64,000 bases of DNA, from positions 31,809-95,808 of the forward strand of contig WQXU01000012.1 in NCBI GenBank assembly GCA_009781635.1, read 5' to 3'. The notes under the pieces were generated by a model. That model was not told the origin of the DNA and did not search any database. It saw only the letters and a program-made list of their open reading frames with translations. This DNA is from Treponema sp. Its GTDB lineage: Bacteria; Spirochaetota; Spirochaetia; Treponematales; Breznakiellaceae. A program made the position numbers and the translations under genes. Below, piece by piece: positions 25,472-35,495 of the stretch. How positions within the stretch are numbered: position 1 is the stretch's first letter; each line of letters starts with the position of its first letter.

Positions 25472-28018
25472 ATGAAAATATTACCAAGCCGGCCATTATA
25501 CATACAAATAATTTTTACGATACTGGCATTTACTGCAATGGTTTCATTAAGTTACCTTTTTTTGCGCAGCACCGTTCACTCAAATCTTGTCCGTAACGCA
25601 GAGAGCGTTTTCAGTTTTGCAAAAACCCAGCTTGAATCGGATCTCCTTGAACCCAGAATGATGCTCAGCGGCTTTTCACAGACTGTCCGCAGCATGATAA
25701 TACGCGGCGATTCATCGCAGGCCCTGGAAAATTATATAGATGACATCGCCGAATACCTGCGCTCAAGCGGATCCCGCATATTAAGATCGAGCGTTATGTA
25801 CGTGTACTTTGAATCATCAGGCGATAGAATCATTATTTCCAGCAGCCATGTTATATCGCATAATTTCCTTGTCTTTGACATGCCCTGGTATGAAATGACT
25901 ATATTAAACTGCGATTTAATAACTGAAACAGCCCCCTATGTAAGCGGTTTAACCGGAAAAACCATAATCACATTTGCGCGCTGTATTTATGATGAAAATG
26001 GGGATCTTTTGGGTATTGTCTGTATGGATATCAATATAGAAGATATTGGTACTAATATTATAGAAATTGCCCTGGATCAGGGCGGCTACGGAATTATATT
26101 AAGCCAGGATCTGGATATAATCGCCCATGTTAATCCGGATTTTATCGGCAGGCATATCAGTAATTCTGATATACCTTTATATGTTTTTGCGCAGGATCTT
26201 AGAGCCGGAAACGATATTATTGAACGTCCGCTTAATAACTGGAAGGGCGAGGCTACCGTTGCTTTTTTCAGGAGACTTGAAAACGGCTGGTATCTTGGTC
26301 TTTTAACGCCCGAAGTACCGTTTTACAAAAGCCTTGCTAACATGGCATCTACTCTTATCATGCTGGGTACGCTGTTTGCCGCGGCTCTTGTCATGATATT
26401 AATCCGTATTGATGCAGCGAGGGTAAAATCGGACAGGGAAAGCAAGCGCAAGAGCGTATTTCTTGCAAACATGAGCCATGAAATACGCACTCCGATGAAC
26501 GCGATTATCGGCATGACCGCAATTGGAAAAACATCAGCAAACATTGAAAGGAAGGATCACTGTTTTAATAAAATCGAGGATGCGGGAAACCATCTGTTAG
26601 GTGTAATTAATGATATTCTGGACATGTCAAAAATAGAAGCCGACAGATTTGATCTGTCTCCTGCAGAGTTTAATTTTGAAAGAACGCTTCAGCGTATTGT
26701 AAATGTCGTTAATTTCCGCATAGACGAAAAACAGCAAAAGCTTGCGGTGCACATTGATAAAAATATTCCGAAACTTCTTATCGGAGATGATCAGCGTCTT
26801 GCGCAGGTTATAACAAACCTGCTTGGCAATTCCATTAAATTTACTCCGGAAAAAGGCGCTATAAATCTTGATGCGGAGTTTATAGAAGAAATTAACGGTG
26901 TTTGTACCATTCAGGTTTCCGTATCTGATAACGGAATCGGCATGACGCCGGAGCAGCAAAAACGCGTATTTAGTTCCTTTGAACAGGCCGAGACTGCCAC
27001 AACGCGGAAATACGGCGGCACGGGACTTGGGCTTACCATTTCAAAAAGCATTGTGGAACTTATGGGCGGCAAAATCTGGATGGTTTCGGAAATAGATAAA
27101 GGAACAACTTTTACCTTCATTTTTAAAATGATAAGGGGCGCCGCCTGGCAGCATGAACTTTTGTCCCCGGATGTTAATATCAGAAATGTCCGTATCATGG
27201 CGGTAGATGATGATCAGGATGTTCTGGATTATTTCAGGGAAATTTCAAGCGAGTTTAACATACACTGCGATACTGCCATAAGCGGAGATGAAGCTATCAG
27301 ACTTGTGGAAGAAAAAGGCCAATACCATATTTATTTTGTCGACTGGAAAATGCCCGGCATGGATGGAATTCAGCTTACAAGAGAATTGAAGGCGCATCAC
27401 GAATCTGTAAAATCTGTTGTAATAATGATAACTGCCGGAGAATGGACAGAGGCGGAAAAAGAAGCCAGGATTGCCGGCGTTGATAAATTTCTTGCAAAAC
27501 CCTTATTCCCATCATGTATCGCAAATGTTATAAATGAAGCGCTTGGCATTGACCGCCAGAAACTGGAAAAAACGTATACAGAAGCTGATGTATCGGATCT
27601 TTGTGAGCATTGTATACTGCTTGTGGAAGATATTGATATTAACAGGGAAATTGTTATTTCGCTTCTGGAACCCACAAATATCAAAATTGACTGTGCGGAA
27701 AACGGCAGGCAGGCGGTGCAGATGTTTAAAGATGATCCCGATAAGTATGATATAATATTTATGGATGTGCAAATGCCGGAAATGGACGGTTACGAGGCGA
27801 CGCGCAGGATCAGGGCGCTTGGGATTCCCCAGTCCGATACAATCCGCATTGTTGCTATGACAGCTAATGTATTCAGGGAAGACATAGAAAGATGTCTGGA
27901 AGCCGGTATGGATAACCACATCGGCAAGCCTCTGGATTATGATGAGATTCTGAGAAAACTCAGTTTGTACCTGCCGAGAAAAAACAGGAGACTGCAGGGG
28001 ATTGCGGATACGGAATAA
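25472..28018 (+). CDS. Membrane hybrid histidine kinase with sensor domain and two receiver domains
   Basis: This 848-residue protein has a membrane segment (about residues 10-30), an extracytoplasmic sensor region resembling Cache (about 35-280), a second membrane segment (about 285-310), HisKA with His336 in NMSHEIRTPMN, an HATPase_c domain (N-box NLLGNSIKFT, G-boxes DNGIGM and GTGLGLTIS), and two receiver domains with phospho-acceptor Asp624 (VDWKMPGMDG) and Asp765 (MDVQMPEMDG). No Hpt domain follows, so phosphate must pass to a separate protein. A HAMP domain is not evident. A GGAG ribosome binding site precedes the ATG. Ligand and target are unknown. Confidence 0.92.
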   Translation: MKILPSRPLYIQIIFTILAFTAMVSLSYLFLRSTVHSNLVRNAESVFSFAKTQLESDLLEPRMMLSGFSQTVRSMIIRGDSSQALENYIDDIAEYLRSSGSRILRSSVMYVYFESSGDRIIISSSHVISHNFLVFDMPWYEMTILNCDLITETAPYVSGLTGKTIITFARCIYDENGDLLGIVCMDINIEDIGTNIIEIALDQGGYGIILSQDLDIIAHVNPDFIGRHISNSDIPLYVFAQDLRAGNDIIERPLNNWKGEATVAFFRRLENGWYLGLLTPEVPFYKSLANMASTLIMLGTLFAAALVMILIRIDAARVKSDRESKRKSVFLANMSHEIRTPMNAIIGMTAIGKTSANIERKDHCFNKIEDAGNHLLGVINDILDMSKIEADRFDLSPAEFNFERTLQRIVNVVNFRIDEKQQKLAVHIDKNIPKLLIGDDQRLAQVITNLLGNSIKFTPEKGAINLDAEFIEEINGVCTIQVSVSDNGIGMTPEQQKRVFSSFEQAETATTRKYGGTGLGLTISKSIVELMGGKIWMVSEIDKGTTFTFIFKMIRGAAWQHELLSPDVNIRNVRIMAVDDDQDVLDYFREISSEFNIHCDTAISGDEAIRLVEEKGQYHIYFVDWKMPGMDGIQLTRELKAHHESVKSVVIMITAGEWTEAEKEARIAGVDKFLAKPLFPSCIANVINEALGIDRQKLEKTYTEADVSDLCEHCILLVEDIDINREIVISLLEPTNIKIDCAENGRQAVQMFKDDPDKYDIIFMDVQMPEMDGYEATRRIRALGIPQSDTIRIVAMTANVFREDIERCLEAGMDNHIGKPLDYDEILRKLSLYLPRKNRRLQGIADTE

Positions 28019-28066
28019 AAAGTCAGCGTCAAAAATAATAACATAAATAAAAAGGAGAGTTTTGTC

Positions 28067-29836
28067 ATGAAAGAGGAAATTTTACAAAGAGCCGGGGATT
28101 ATATCAAAAAGGAGAGGGATGCCAGTTTCAGGCAGGAAGTTGAAAAGCTTCTGGAAAAAATTTCTGCAGGGGGCAGTGCGGAAGAAGCGCAAAAGGAACT
28201 AGCCGATCGTTTTTACCAGAACCTTGAGTTTGGCACAGGCGGCCTTCGCGGCATAATCGGCGGCGGCTACAACCGCATGAACACTCTTGTCGTGAAAAGC
28301 GCCACACAGGGACTTGCTTCCTATCTTATAAAAACATTTCCTGAAAAAGCAAAAGGCTCTCTTAAGGCCGCCATCGCTTTTGACAGCCGCCGTTATTCTG
28401 CGGAGTTTGCCGAAGCTGCGGCTTTAATATTTGCAGCTAATGGCATAAAGACATATCTTTTTTCCTCGTTAAGGCCGACGCCGGAATTATCATTTGCCAT
28501 CCGGCAGCTTGGCTGCGATACCGGTATCGTAGTAACAGCCAGCCACAACCCCCCGCAGTACAACGGATACAAGGCGTACTGGAATGACGGCTCACAGGTA
28601 GTGCCTCCGCATGATGAAGGTATAATAGACGAAGTAAACGCAGTTAAGGATATTAAGGAAATTTCAAGGCAGGAAGCGATAGATAAAGGCCTTCTTGTCA
28701 TAATCGACAAAGAAGTGGACGAGCCATATCAAAGAATGGTAAAGTCGTGCCTTTTCAGACCGGAACTTATTAAGGAAAAAGCGGGGGAAGTAAAAATTGT
28801 CTATACCCCTCTTCATGGAACAGGAGCGCTGCATGTAGAAAAAGTGCTCGGCGATTTGGGATTAAAAGTTATAACTGTTCCCGAACAGCGCGAAGGAGAC
28901 GGAAATTTCCCCACAGTTGCCTTCCCCAATCCTGAAGAAGCAGCTGCGCTTGACATGGCAATAAAACTCGGCGGGAAGGAAAAGGCCGATGTTGTTATGG
29001 CAACAGATCCCGATGCCGACCGTTTTGGAATTGCCGTCCCGGACAAGACAGGAAATTTTACGCTTGTAACAGGGAACCAGATGGGCGTCCTTCTTGCAGA
29101 CTATATTTTCCTTTCCTTAAAAGAACAGAATAAACTCCCTGAAAATGCTGCCATGATCAATTCAATCGTTACTACCGGCATGCAAAAAAAGGTAGCGCTG
29201 CATTACGGTGCGGACTGCGTAGAATGCCTGACAGGCTTTAAATGGATTGCTGACGTTATGCGCAAATGGGAAAACGGCGAAGCGGCATCCGGGCAGAAAG
29301 AAGCCAAACGCTTTGTTTTCGGCACCGAGGAAAGCTACGGCTATAATATTTCCGCCGATGTCCGTGACAAGGACGGCATTTCCGCCGCAGCCCTTACAGC
29401 CGAGATGACTCTGTACTGGCGCAGCAAGGGAAAGAGCCTTCTTGACCGTCTTGATGATCTTTATATAATTTGCGGCTACTGGCAGGAATTGGGTATTTCC
29501 AAGTACTTTAAGGGGCCTGAAGGTCCGTCAATTATGAATGGTATAATGGAAGAATACCGTAAAAATCGCCCAAAAACTCTTGGCGGTATAGATGTTGTAA
29601 GGGTTCGCGATATCAAAAACGGAGCAGACGGCCTGCCTCACAGCGATGTGCTCCAGTTCTTCCTTGCCGATGGAACTGTTGTAAGCGCAAGACCCAGCGG
29701 CACAGAGCCGAAAATCAAGTTTTATGCAAGCTGCTGCGCCGGTGTTAAGGACGGCGATCTTGCCGCGGCAAAAGCGGAAGCTGCAAGAAAACTGGACGCC
29801 ATTAATAAAGACATCCGCGCTGTAATAGGCGATTAA
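28067..29836 (+). CDS. Phosphoglucomutase/phosphomannomutase (PgcA-type phospho-sugar mutase)
   Basis: This 589-residue mutase has all four family loops in classical form: GTGGLRGIIGGGYNRMN at the N-terminus, the phosphoserine loop TASHNPPQYNGYK, the metal loop DPDADRFG, the sugar loop GTEESYGYN and the phosphate loop RPSGTEPKIKFY. The length and order match PgcA-type phosphoglucomutases, which link glycolysis to glucan and cell-envelope sugar pools. An AAAGGAGAG site precedes the ATG. It is a second, more classical mutase than the one at the start of the window. Confidence 0.93.
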   Translation: MKEEILQRAGDYIKKERDASFRQEVEKLLEKISAGGSAEEAQKELADRFYQNLEFGTGGLRGIIGGGYNRMNTLVVKSATQGLASYLIKTFPEKAKGSLKAAIAFDSRRYSAEFAEAAALIFAANGIKTYLFSSLRPTPELSFAIRQLGCDTGIVVTASHNPPQYNGYKAYWNDGSQVVPPHDEGIIDEVNAVKDIKEISRQEAIDKGLLVIIDKEVDEPYQRMVKSCLFRPELIKEKAGEVKIVYTPLHGTGALHVEKVLGDLGLKVITVPEQREGDGNFPTVAFPNPEEAAALDMAIKLGGKEKADVVMATDPDADRFGIAVPDKTGNFTLVTGNQMGVLLADYIFLSLKEQNKLPENAAMINSIVTTGMQKKVALHYGADCVECLTGFKWIADVMRKWENGEAASGQKEAKRFVFGTEESYGYNISADVRDKDGISAAALTAEMTLYWRSKGKSLLDRLDDLYIICGYWQELGISKYFKGPEGPSIMNGIMEEYRKNRPKTLGGIDVVRVRDIKNGADGLPHSDVLQFFLADGTVVSARPSGTEPKIKFYASCCAGVKDGDLAAAKAEAARKLDAINKDIRAVIGD

Positions 29837-29843
29837 AACATCA

Positions 29844-29874
29844 TATAAGCAGTGTTGATTCAACGCTGCTTATA
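29844..29874 (+). terminator. Stem-loop after the phosphoglucomutase gene
   Basis: TATAAGCAGTGTTGA pairs with TCAACGCTGCTTATA in a stem of about 14 bp with one G-T wobble. No T-run follows directly, so it may be a terminator or an mRNA 3'-end stabiliser. Confidence 0.55.
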
Positions 29875-29929
29875 AAGACGGTTTTAAAATAATAGTAAAA
29901 ACCCACTTTTTTATATGTACTTTTCTTGT

Positions 29930-29935
29930 TATAAT
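29930..29935 (+). promoter_or_regulatory. -10 box of the TatT-like gene
   Basis: TATAAT lies 9 nt before the ATG at 29945. The region 17 bp upstream is a T-run without a clear -35 box. Confidence 0.45.
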
Positions 29936-29944
29936 CTAGTAGCC

Positions 29945-30904
29945 ATGAGGACAAATGTTGTTTTTTCATTATTGATAATTATTTTTTTCCTTCTGCTTTC
30001 TTCCTGCTCAATTAATAAGATGGCAATGAATATGATAGCCGATGCGCTTACGGGCGAAGGCAGTTCTGATGTTTTCACGGGGGATTCTGATCCTCAGCTG
30101 GTAGGGGATGCAATACCCTTTGCTATTAAAATGTACGAAGCCTTGTTGTCACAAAATCCAAAGCACCAGGGGCTTATAAATACAACAGGTTCAATGTTTA
30201 TAATGTATGCCAATGCATTTGTACAGGGGCCTGCAGAGATGCTGCCTGTGACAAGATATCTGGAACGTCAGGAAGCGCTGGCTCGCGCAAAAAAATTATA
30301 CCTGCGGGGACTTGATATTCTTTACCAGGGTCTTGAATTAAAATACCCCGGTTTTGAAAGCGCTTATGCAAATGGCCGTCTTTCCGAATCGCTTGCAAAA
30401 ATGAATAGAAGTGATGTGCCTGCCCTGTACTGGTCTGCGGCAGGCGGGCTTTCTGCATTCTCGCTTAATCCCTTCGATTTGGATTTAGGAATGAGGATCA
30501 TGGAATTTTATGCCATGGTAGAACGCGCCTATGAACTTAATCCGGATTTTAATGACGGCGCTTTGGATGAGTTCCTTTTAATTTTTCACGCCTCAATTCC
30601 GGCTGGTATGGGAAGCGACAGAACAATGATAGAGCCGCATTTTCAAAGAGCTCTTGAAAAATCAAAAGGAGCTTCAGCCGGTACCTATGTAGCCTATGCT
30701 CAGGCAGTTTGTATTCCGGCTCAGGATCATGTTAAATTTAAGGAAATGCTGGAAAAAGCTCTTGCTGTTAATATCGATGCAAACCCTTCCAACCGTCTTG
30801 TAAATATAATTTCCCAGCGGAAAGCCCGCTATCTTTTGGATTCAACTGCGCAGTTCTTTGTCCTGTTTGATTCAGGCGATGACTGGGATGATAGTGACTG
30901 GTAA
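29945..30904 (+). CDS. TRAP-transporter-associated TPR lipoprotein (TatT-like)
   Basis: This 319-residue protein has a lipoprotein signal (FSLLIIIFFLLLSSC) followed by an all-helical body rich in Ala, Leu and Tyr that resembles the TPR-like fold of TatT (Tp0956) of Treponema pallidum, a periplasmic partner of the TRAP substrate-binding protein. The acidic C-terminus ends DSGDDWDDSDW. The ATG at 29945 is chosen because the signal peptide begins there and a TATAAT precedes it. The next two genes encode the binding protein and the permease, the same order as in T. pallidum. Identification rests mainly on context and fold pattern. Confidence 0.82.
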   Translation: MRTNVVFSLLIIIFFLLLSSCSINKMAMNMIADALTGEGSSDVFTGDSDPQLVGDAIPFAIKMYEALLSQNPKHQGLINTTGSMFIMYANAFVQGPAEMLPVTRYLERQEALARAKKLYLRGLDILYQGLELKYPGFESAYANGRLSESLAKMNRSDVPALYWSAAGGLSAFSLNPFDLDLGMRIMEFYAMVERAYELNPDFNDGALDEFLLIFHASIPAGMGSDRTMIEPHFQRALEKSKGASAGTYVAYAQAVCIPAQDHVKFKEMLEKALAVNIDANPSNRLVNIISQRKARYLLDSTAQFFVLFDSGDDWDDSDW

Positions 30905-30924
30905 TAAAATTTAAGGAGCATTTA

Positions 30925-31980
30925 ATGAAAAATAAAAACAGGCAGCATATGAATTTACATAGATATAAATTCTTGATTATTATATTGACGCTTTTTTTAT
31001 GCTCAAATCCTCTCTTTGCGCAAAGGGTGACAATAAGGCTTGCTTCACTTGTTCCTGAAAATACAGCATGGGGACAGGCAATCAACCGGCTTGCGGCTGA
31101 TTGGACACGGGTGACAAACGGCCAGATTAACGTAATTGTTTTTCACGGCGGAACAGCAGGGGATGAAGCGCAGGTAATGGCTCTTTTAAGAAGCAACCAG
31201 ATACAGGCTGCTGTCTTTTCAAGCATGGGCATGAACTCGATTACTCCCGAACTTATGGCGCTAAGTTATCCCTTCCTTATAAGAAATGACGCGGAACTGG
31301 ATGAAGTGCTGGAAAAAATTAAACCGGATCTGGATGCAAGGATGCAGCAGAATGGTTTTGTTACACTTGCCTGGGCGCGCGCCGGATGGGTAAAGCTATT
31401 TTCAAGAACGCCGGTTATAACGCCGGATGATTTACGCAGGTTAAGGCTGGGATCAGGGGCTGACACCCAATCAATGATTCAGGCATTCAGGGTTTTAGGC
31501 TATCAGATGGTGCCGACAAATCTTTCAGAACAGTTATTTTCACTGCAAAGCGGCAGAATCGATGCTGTTTACAACAGCCCAATGCTTACGGCGGCAAACC
31601 AGCTCTTCGGTGTTGCCGGAAATATGGCGGACATTAATGTAGCTCCTTTTATGGGCGCTATTTTAATGAATGAGATTACATGGCGGAGAATTCCGGACAG
31701 ATTCAAGCCTGCGCTTCTGGAAGTATCAAAGAGCGTTGAAAAAGAAATAGAAGTGTCTATTGCCAATCTTGAAAACGAATCAATTATTACAATGGTCAGG
31801 CATGGCCTTAAAATAAATGAATTAACTCCTTCGCAGCAGCAGGTTTGGTATGACGATACTGACAGGTTTGAAAGCAGGCTTACAAGCGGACCTAATCCGA
31901 CGTTTAACAGGGAATTTTATACAAGGATAAAGAATATCCTGACAGAGTTCCGTTTAAACTCCGGCGGAAGGAGACGGTAA
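30925..31980 (+). CDS. TRAP transporter substrate-binding protein (DctP/TatP-like)
   Basis: This 351-residue periplasmic protein has a signal peptide (residues about 12-33, ending FAQ) and the DctP family fold: VTIRLASLVPENTAWGQ, then ELMALSYPFLIRND, LAWARAGWVKLFSRTPV and the conserved Arg region LRRLRLGSGAD. It captures a ligand, often an organic acid, and hands it to the QM permease. In T. pallidum the equivalent protein has been linked to hydrophobic ligands; the ligand here is unknown. TAAGGAG precedes its start; the permease gene follows after 3 nt. Confidence 0.92.
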   Translation: MKNKNRQHMNLHRYKFLIIILTLFLCSNPLFAQRVTIRLASLVPENTAWGQAINRLAADWTRVTNGQINVIVFHGGTAGDEAQVMALLRSNQIQAAVFSSMGMNSITPELMALSYPFLIRNDAELDEVLEKIKPDLDARMQQNGFVTLAWARAGWVKLFSRTPVITPDDLRRLRLGSGADTQSMIQAFRVLGYQMVPTNLSEQLFSLQSGRIDAVYNSPMLTAANQLFGVAGNMADINVAPFMGAILMNEITWRRIPDRFKPALLEVSKSVEKEIEVSIANLENESIITMVRHGLKINELTPSQQQVWYDDTDRFESRLTSGPNPTFNREFYTRIKNILTEFRLNSGGRRR

Positions 31981-31983
31981 AAA

Positions 31984-33969
31984 GTGGATATTAAATCAGC
32001 TAACGGGAATGTTGCCGGTATACCGGTTAATGGCCCGGTTGTGAACGGCAATAATCAAAGTAAATTAAGTTCAGTTCTTTATTTAATAGAGGATGTCTTT
32101 TGCATAGCTGTTTTAGTTCTAATGGCTGTACTGCCTTTAATGGAAATTGCCGCGCACTTTCTTTTTAAAACCGGCATTCCGGCATCTTCTGCATTTATCC
32201 TTCATTTGCTTTTATTTACATCGCTTATTGGCGGAATGATCTGTACCAGAAACGGAGCTCACCTTGCCGTTTCGCTTGTTCAGTATATTCCGGAAGGCCC
32301 TGTAAGGGATAAGTTAAAAGTTTTCTGCAATTTTCTTTCCGCTTTTATCTCCATTATAATTGCATGGAGTTCAATCTCTTTTATTAAAATAGGCCTTGAT
32401 TCAAGCATAATCGGTTTTATTCCCAAACGGGTTTTAGCATCTGTAATCCCATTTGCTTTCTTAATTATGACGATACGTTTTATCCGCCTTGGTATAAGCG
32501 CTGTCGGCGGTGATGACAGCAAGTCTCTTTTAATAAAAATACTGCTTCCGGCGCTTGTTGTTATAACGGGAACAATTGCAGCTTTTCCGGTTATCTCAAA
32601 AATTATTTGGGGTTTTGACATACCCGATAATATTTATAGTTTTTTAAATATTTATTTTGAAATTATCTGGTTTGCAAAGATCCCTCTGATTATTTTTATG
32701 GTTATTGCAGCTTTTGGAGGAACTCCCTTATTCATTGTTCTTGGCGGCCTTTCATGTCTTTTGCTGCAAATATCCAGTCACGATCCGTTTTTGGTTATAG
32801 ACGGCGTAATGGACACTGTAGCGAATAATATTTATACAGGCCTTACAAATGATAAAATTATCGCCATTCCGCTTTTTACACTGGTAGGGTTTTTTCTTTC
32901 CGAGAGCAAGGCAGGGCAAAGGCTTGTAAATACTTTCCGGAGTTTTTTCAGCTGGCTTCCCGGCGGGATTATAATTGTATCTGTTATTATCTGCGCTTTT
33001 TTTACCTCGTTTACAGGCGCGTCAGGGGTTACAATTCTTGCCCTTGGAGGCATTCTTTATGCGATATTAAGCGATCACTTAAAGTATCCGCAGAAATTTT
33101 CTATAGGGCTTTTGACATCTGTGGGAAGCATAGGTCTTCTTTTTCCGCCCAGTCTTCCTTTAATACTGGTTGGAACTGTTTCCCAGCAGAATGTCCTTCA
33201 CTTCTTTTTGGGCGGAATAATTCCCGGCATTCTTCTTGTAGCTGCAATGATAATTTTCGGCATTATAATTTCCTTAAAGGTAAAAATCCCAGTCGAAAAA
33301 TTCAATCTTAAAAAAGCGCTTTTTTCACTTAAAGACTCCAGCCTGGAAATACTGCTTCCCGTAATTTTAATCGCAGCCTATTTTTCGGGAACTCTTAATT
33401 TAACCCAGTTAGGTGCATTTGCGGTTCTTTATATTTTTATAGTCGAGGTGGTAATTCACCGCGATATCAAATTTTCCGGAATAAAAAATATTTTTGACAA
33501 AGCAATGCCCATAATGGGTGGAGTGTTATTAATAATTGCCCTTGCAAATGCGTTTTCCTCTTACATTGTTTTTACAGAAGCGCCTGCCAATGTTGCAGCA
33601 TGGATGCATAAGGCAATTTCATCAAAGTGGGTATTTCTGCTTATTTTGAATGCAGCTCTGCTTCTTATTGGATTATTTTTGGATATGTTCTCTGCTATTC
33701 TGATTGTTCTTCCGCTGCTTATTCCATTAGGTGAAATATACGGCATAGATCCTGTGCATTTAGGCATTATTTTCATTGTCAACCTGGAACTTGGATATCT
33801 CACTCCGCCTGTGGGATTGAATCTTTTGTTTTCCTCATACCGCTTTCAAAAACCGTTTGTTGACATTTGCAGGTATGTGATTCCCTTCCTTATTGTGCAG
33901 CTTGTGATTGTGCTTTTGGTGACATACATACCATGGCTTAGCACAGGACTTGTCAGGCTGTTTTTTTAG
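31984..33969 (+). CDS. TRAP transporter fused DctQM permease
   Basis: In this 661-residue membrane protein the small DctQ subunit (about residues 30-190, four hydrophobic segments) is fused to the large DctM subunit (about 215-661, with TGASGVTILALGGILYAIL and the late motif LELGYLTPPVGLNLLF). It imports the ligand by sodium or proton symport. The GTG start at 31984 is supported by AGGAGA 10 nt upstream. A cytoplasmic head of about 30 polar residues precedes the first helix. Last gene of tatT-tatP-tatQM. Confidence 0.93.
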   Translation: MDIKSANGNVAGIPVNGPVVNGNNQSKLSSVLYLIEDVFCIAVLVLMAVLPLMEIAAHFLFKTGIPASSAFILHLLLFTSLIGGMICTRNGAHLAVSLVQYIPEGPVRDKLKVFCNFLSAFISIIIAWSSISFIKIGLDSSIIGFIPKRVLASVIPFAFLIMTIRFIRLGISAVGGDDSKSLLIKILLPALVVITGTIAAFPVISKIIWGFDIPDNIYSFLNIYFEIIWFAKIPLIIFMVIAAFGGTPLFIVLGGLSCLLLQISSHDPFLVIDGVMDTVANNIYTGLTNDKIIAIPLFTLVGFFLSESKAGQRLVNTFRSFFSWLPGGIIIVSVIICAFFTSFTGASGVTILALGGILYAILSDHLKYPQKFSIGLLTSVGSIGLLFPPSLPLILVGTVSQQNVLHFFLGGIIPGILLVAAMIIFGIIISLKVKIPVEKFNLKKALFSLKDSSLEILLPVILIAAYFSGTLNLTQLGAFAVLYIFIVEVVIHRDIKFSGIKNIFDKAMPIMGGVLLIIALANAFSSYIVFTEAPANVAAWMHKAISSKWVFLLILNAALLLIGLFLDMFSAILIVLPLLIPLGEIYGIDPVHLGIIFIVNLELGYLTPPVGLNLLFSSYRFQKPFVDICRYVIPFLIVQLVIVLLVTYIPWLSTGLVRLFF

Positions 33970-34053
33970 TGTTTCTCCCGTTTGTGCTATAATGCCATGA
34001 AATAACGCGGCTTGAGAAAGACGGCTCCAGTGAAATGCTTGAAAGTATAAAGG

Positions 34054-34674
34054 TTATTTAAGGAACTGTTTTTTACCAGGATTTGGAAGCCAGCAAAGTT
34101 TTCCGATTTTCCATTTGTATATTGTCATTGCGCCTTGCCGTATTGGCTGCCAGTACATATTGGCTATCGCGGCAGGGCGGAAAGATAATTCATTTTTGTC
34201 TTTTAAAACAAAATCTGTTAAACTGTCGTATTCATTTTCTCGCTCCTGCACCGTCAAATATTGTTTTTCCGCCTTATACTCAGGGATTTTTTCAAGAAAA
34301 ATTCCTGATACAGGATTTGGAAAAACACTGTCAATTTTTCCGGTGCAGCCTGAATAATCGGGCTGTCTCTGCAAATCCAGCCTGGGGCCGTACAATGTCA
34401 TTTTTTCATCCCCTGCCGGAAAAACTACCGATGAAAAATTGTTATGATTAAATTTTTTATCTCCTTTTATTTCTCTTATAGAACAGGCGATTTTTTTTAA
34501 TTCATCAGTGCTTAAGGGACGTAAAAGAGCGGCAAGCGGCGCCGCAAAAGGAAAATTGTATATATTATTAATTCCGCTTTTAATCAGGGATTCGCTTAAT
34601 TTTTTAAGGGCAGCCCTTGCATCCCTGTGAGGGACAAGAACGAGAAATATCTGTTTTTTGTTTTTTATTTCCAT
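34054..34674 (-). CDS. Hypothetical protein, 206 residues
   Basis: I do not recognise this protein with confidence. It starts MEIKNKKQIFLVLVPHRDAR followed by an Ala/Leu-rich helix and FAAPLAALLRPLS, an order reminiscent of 2H phosphoesterase/RNA ligase-like proteins, but the paired H-x-S/T-x motifs are not evident. No signal or membrane segment is seen. The ATG at 34674 is used since CAGG lies upstream; a TTG at 34695 is possible. It is divergent from the gene at 34716. Confidence 0.55.
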   Translation of the reverse strand: MEIKNKKQIFLVLVPHRDARAALKKLSESLIKSGINNIYNFPFAAPLAALLRPLSTDELKKIACSIREIKGDKKFNHNNFSSVVFPAGDEKMTLYGPRLDLQRQPDYSGCTGKIDSVFPNPVSGIFLEKIPEYKAEKQYLTVQERENEYDSLTDFVLKDKNELSFRPAAIANMYWQPIRQGAMTIYKWKIGKLCWLPNPGKKQFLK

Positions 34675-34715
34675 ATTTTTTAACCTGTGATACAATTATT
34701 GTAGAGGTAATCACC

Positions 34716-35495
34716 ATGAAATATAAGACTAAAATATTGGTAGACAGATTTACAGAAATCCTTTCATCCTGGAAGGGTGTGGAATGCATTACTTTAAACG
34801 AAGCAGCCCTGCCGGACACTCTGGATCCGTACTTTGCGCTCATTTTAGACGTATTTCATAACTCGGCAATACCGGAAGCTGATGATCGCTGCCGCTTTTA
34901 CGGTGATGATGTGGCGGCATTTGAGAGCTCCGGTCAGAACGAGAAAGACAGGTTTTTGATAGGGGATATTCCGGTGCGTCTTGAGTTTAAGAAAACCGCC
35001 AAAATAGACGAGCTTGTAAATATTGCATGTTCAAAGCATGAATCCATCTGGTTAATAAAAGATTCGGGAACCTATAGTTTTTACAGGCTTGCAAACTGCG
35101 ATATAGTTTTTTCGCGTTCCACCTGGATACATGATGTACGGAAAAAGCTTGGGAATATAGGAGATCAATTCTGGGAAGAGATGCGCAGTACGGTTCAGTC
35201 AAAGATGGAGCATTTTCTGTCAGACCTGGGCGCAGCCTGTTTTCAGGGTGACAAGTTTCATTACCTTATCGCCTCTGCAGGTTTTATTAAAACGGCATGC
35301 CTTACGCTTTTTTGCGTAAACAGGCGTTTTGAACCTTCTCATCGCGCCTATTTCAAGCAGGTCTGTGAACTGCCGACTTTGCCGGGATCGTTTAAAGCCG
35401 AATTTCAAACCTTCCTTGATAACAGCGCAGGTTCTGATCTGGAATCGCGTTTTTATCTTGCCAAATTGATGGCGCAGAAAATCGTAATGCTCTAG
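34716..35495 (+). CDS. Hypothetical protein, possible nucleotidyltransferase fold, 259 residues
   Basis: The protein starts MKYKTKILVDRFTEILSSW and contains LDPYFALILDVFHN and GDIPVRLEFKK, spaced like the acidic strands of a minimal nucleotidyltransferase, followed by a helical C-terminal half (residues 130-259). Motif evidence is weak and no GS motif is present, so this is only a suggestion. AGAGG lies 8 nt before the ATG, and a TACAAT at 34691-34696 could be its -10 box. It overlaps the convergent mutL by 4 nt. Confidence 0.55.
   Translation: MKYKTKILVDRFTEILSSWKGVECITLNEAALPDTLDPYFALILDVFHNSAIPEADDRCRFYGDDVAAFESSGQNEKDRFLIGDIPVRLEFKKTAKIDELVNIACSKHESIWLIKDSGTYSFYRLANCDIVFSRSTWIHDVRKKLGNIGDQFWEEMRSTVQSKMEHFLSDLGAACFQGDKFHYLIASAGFIKTACLTLFCVNRRFEPSHRAYFKQVCELPTLPGSFKAEFQTFLDNSAGSDLESRFYLAKLMAQKIVML

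Noticed and set aside
33980..34053. Possible small RNA behind a TGCTATAAT box after the TRAP permease gene
   Set aside because: No -35 box and no terminator before the convergent gene; not enough to support a transcript.
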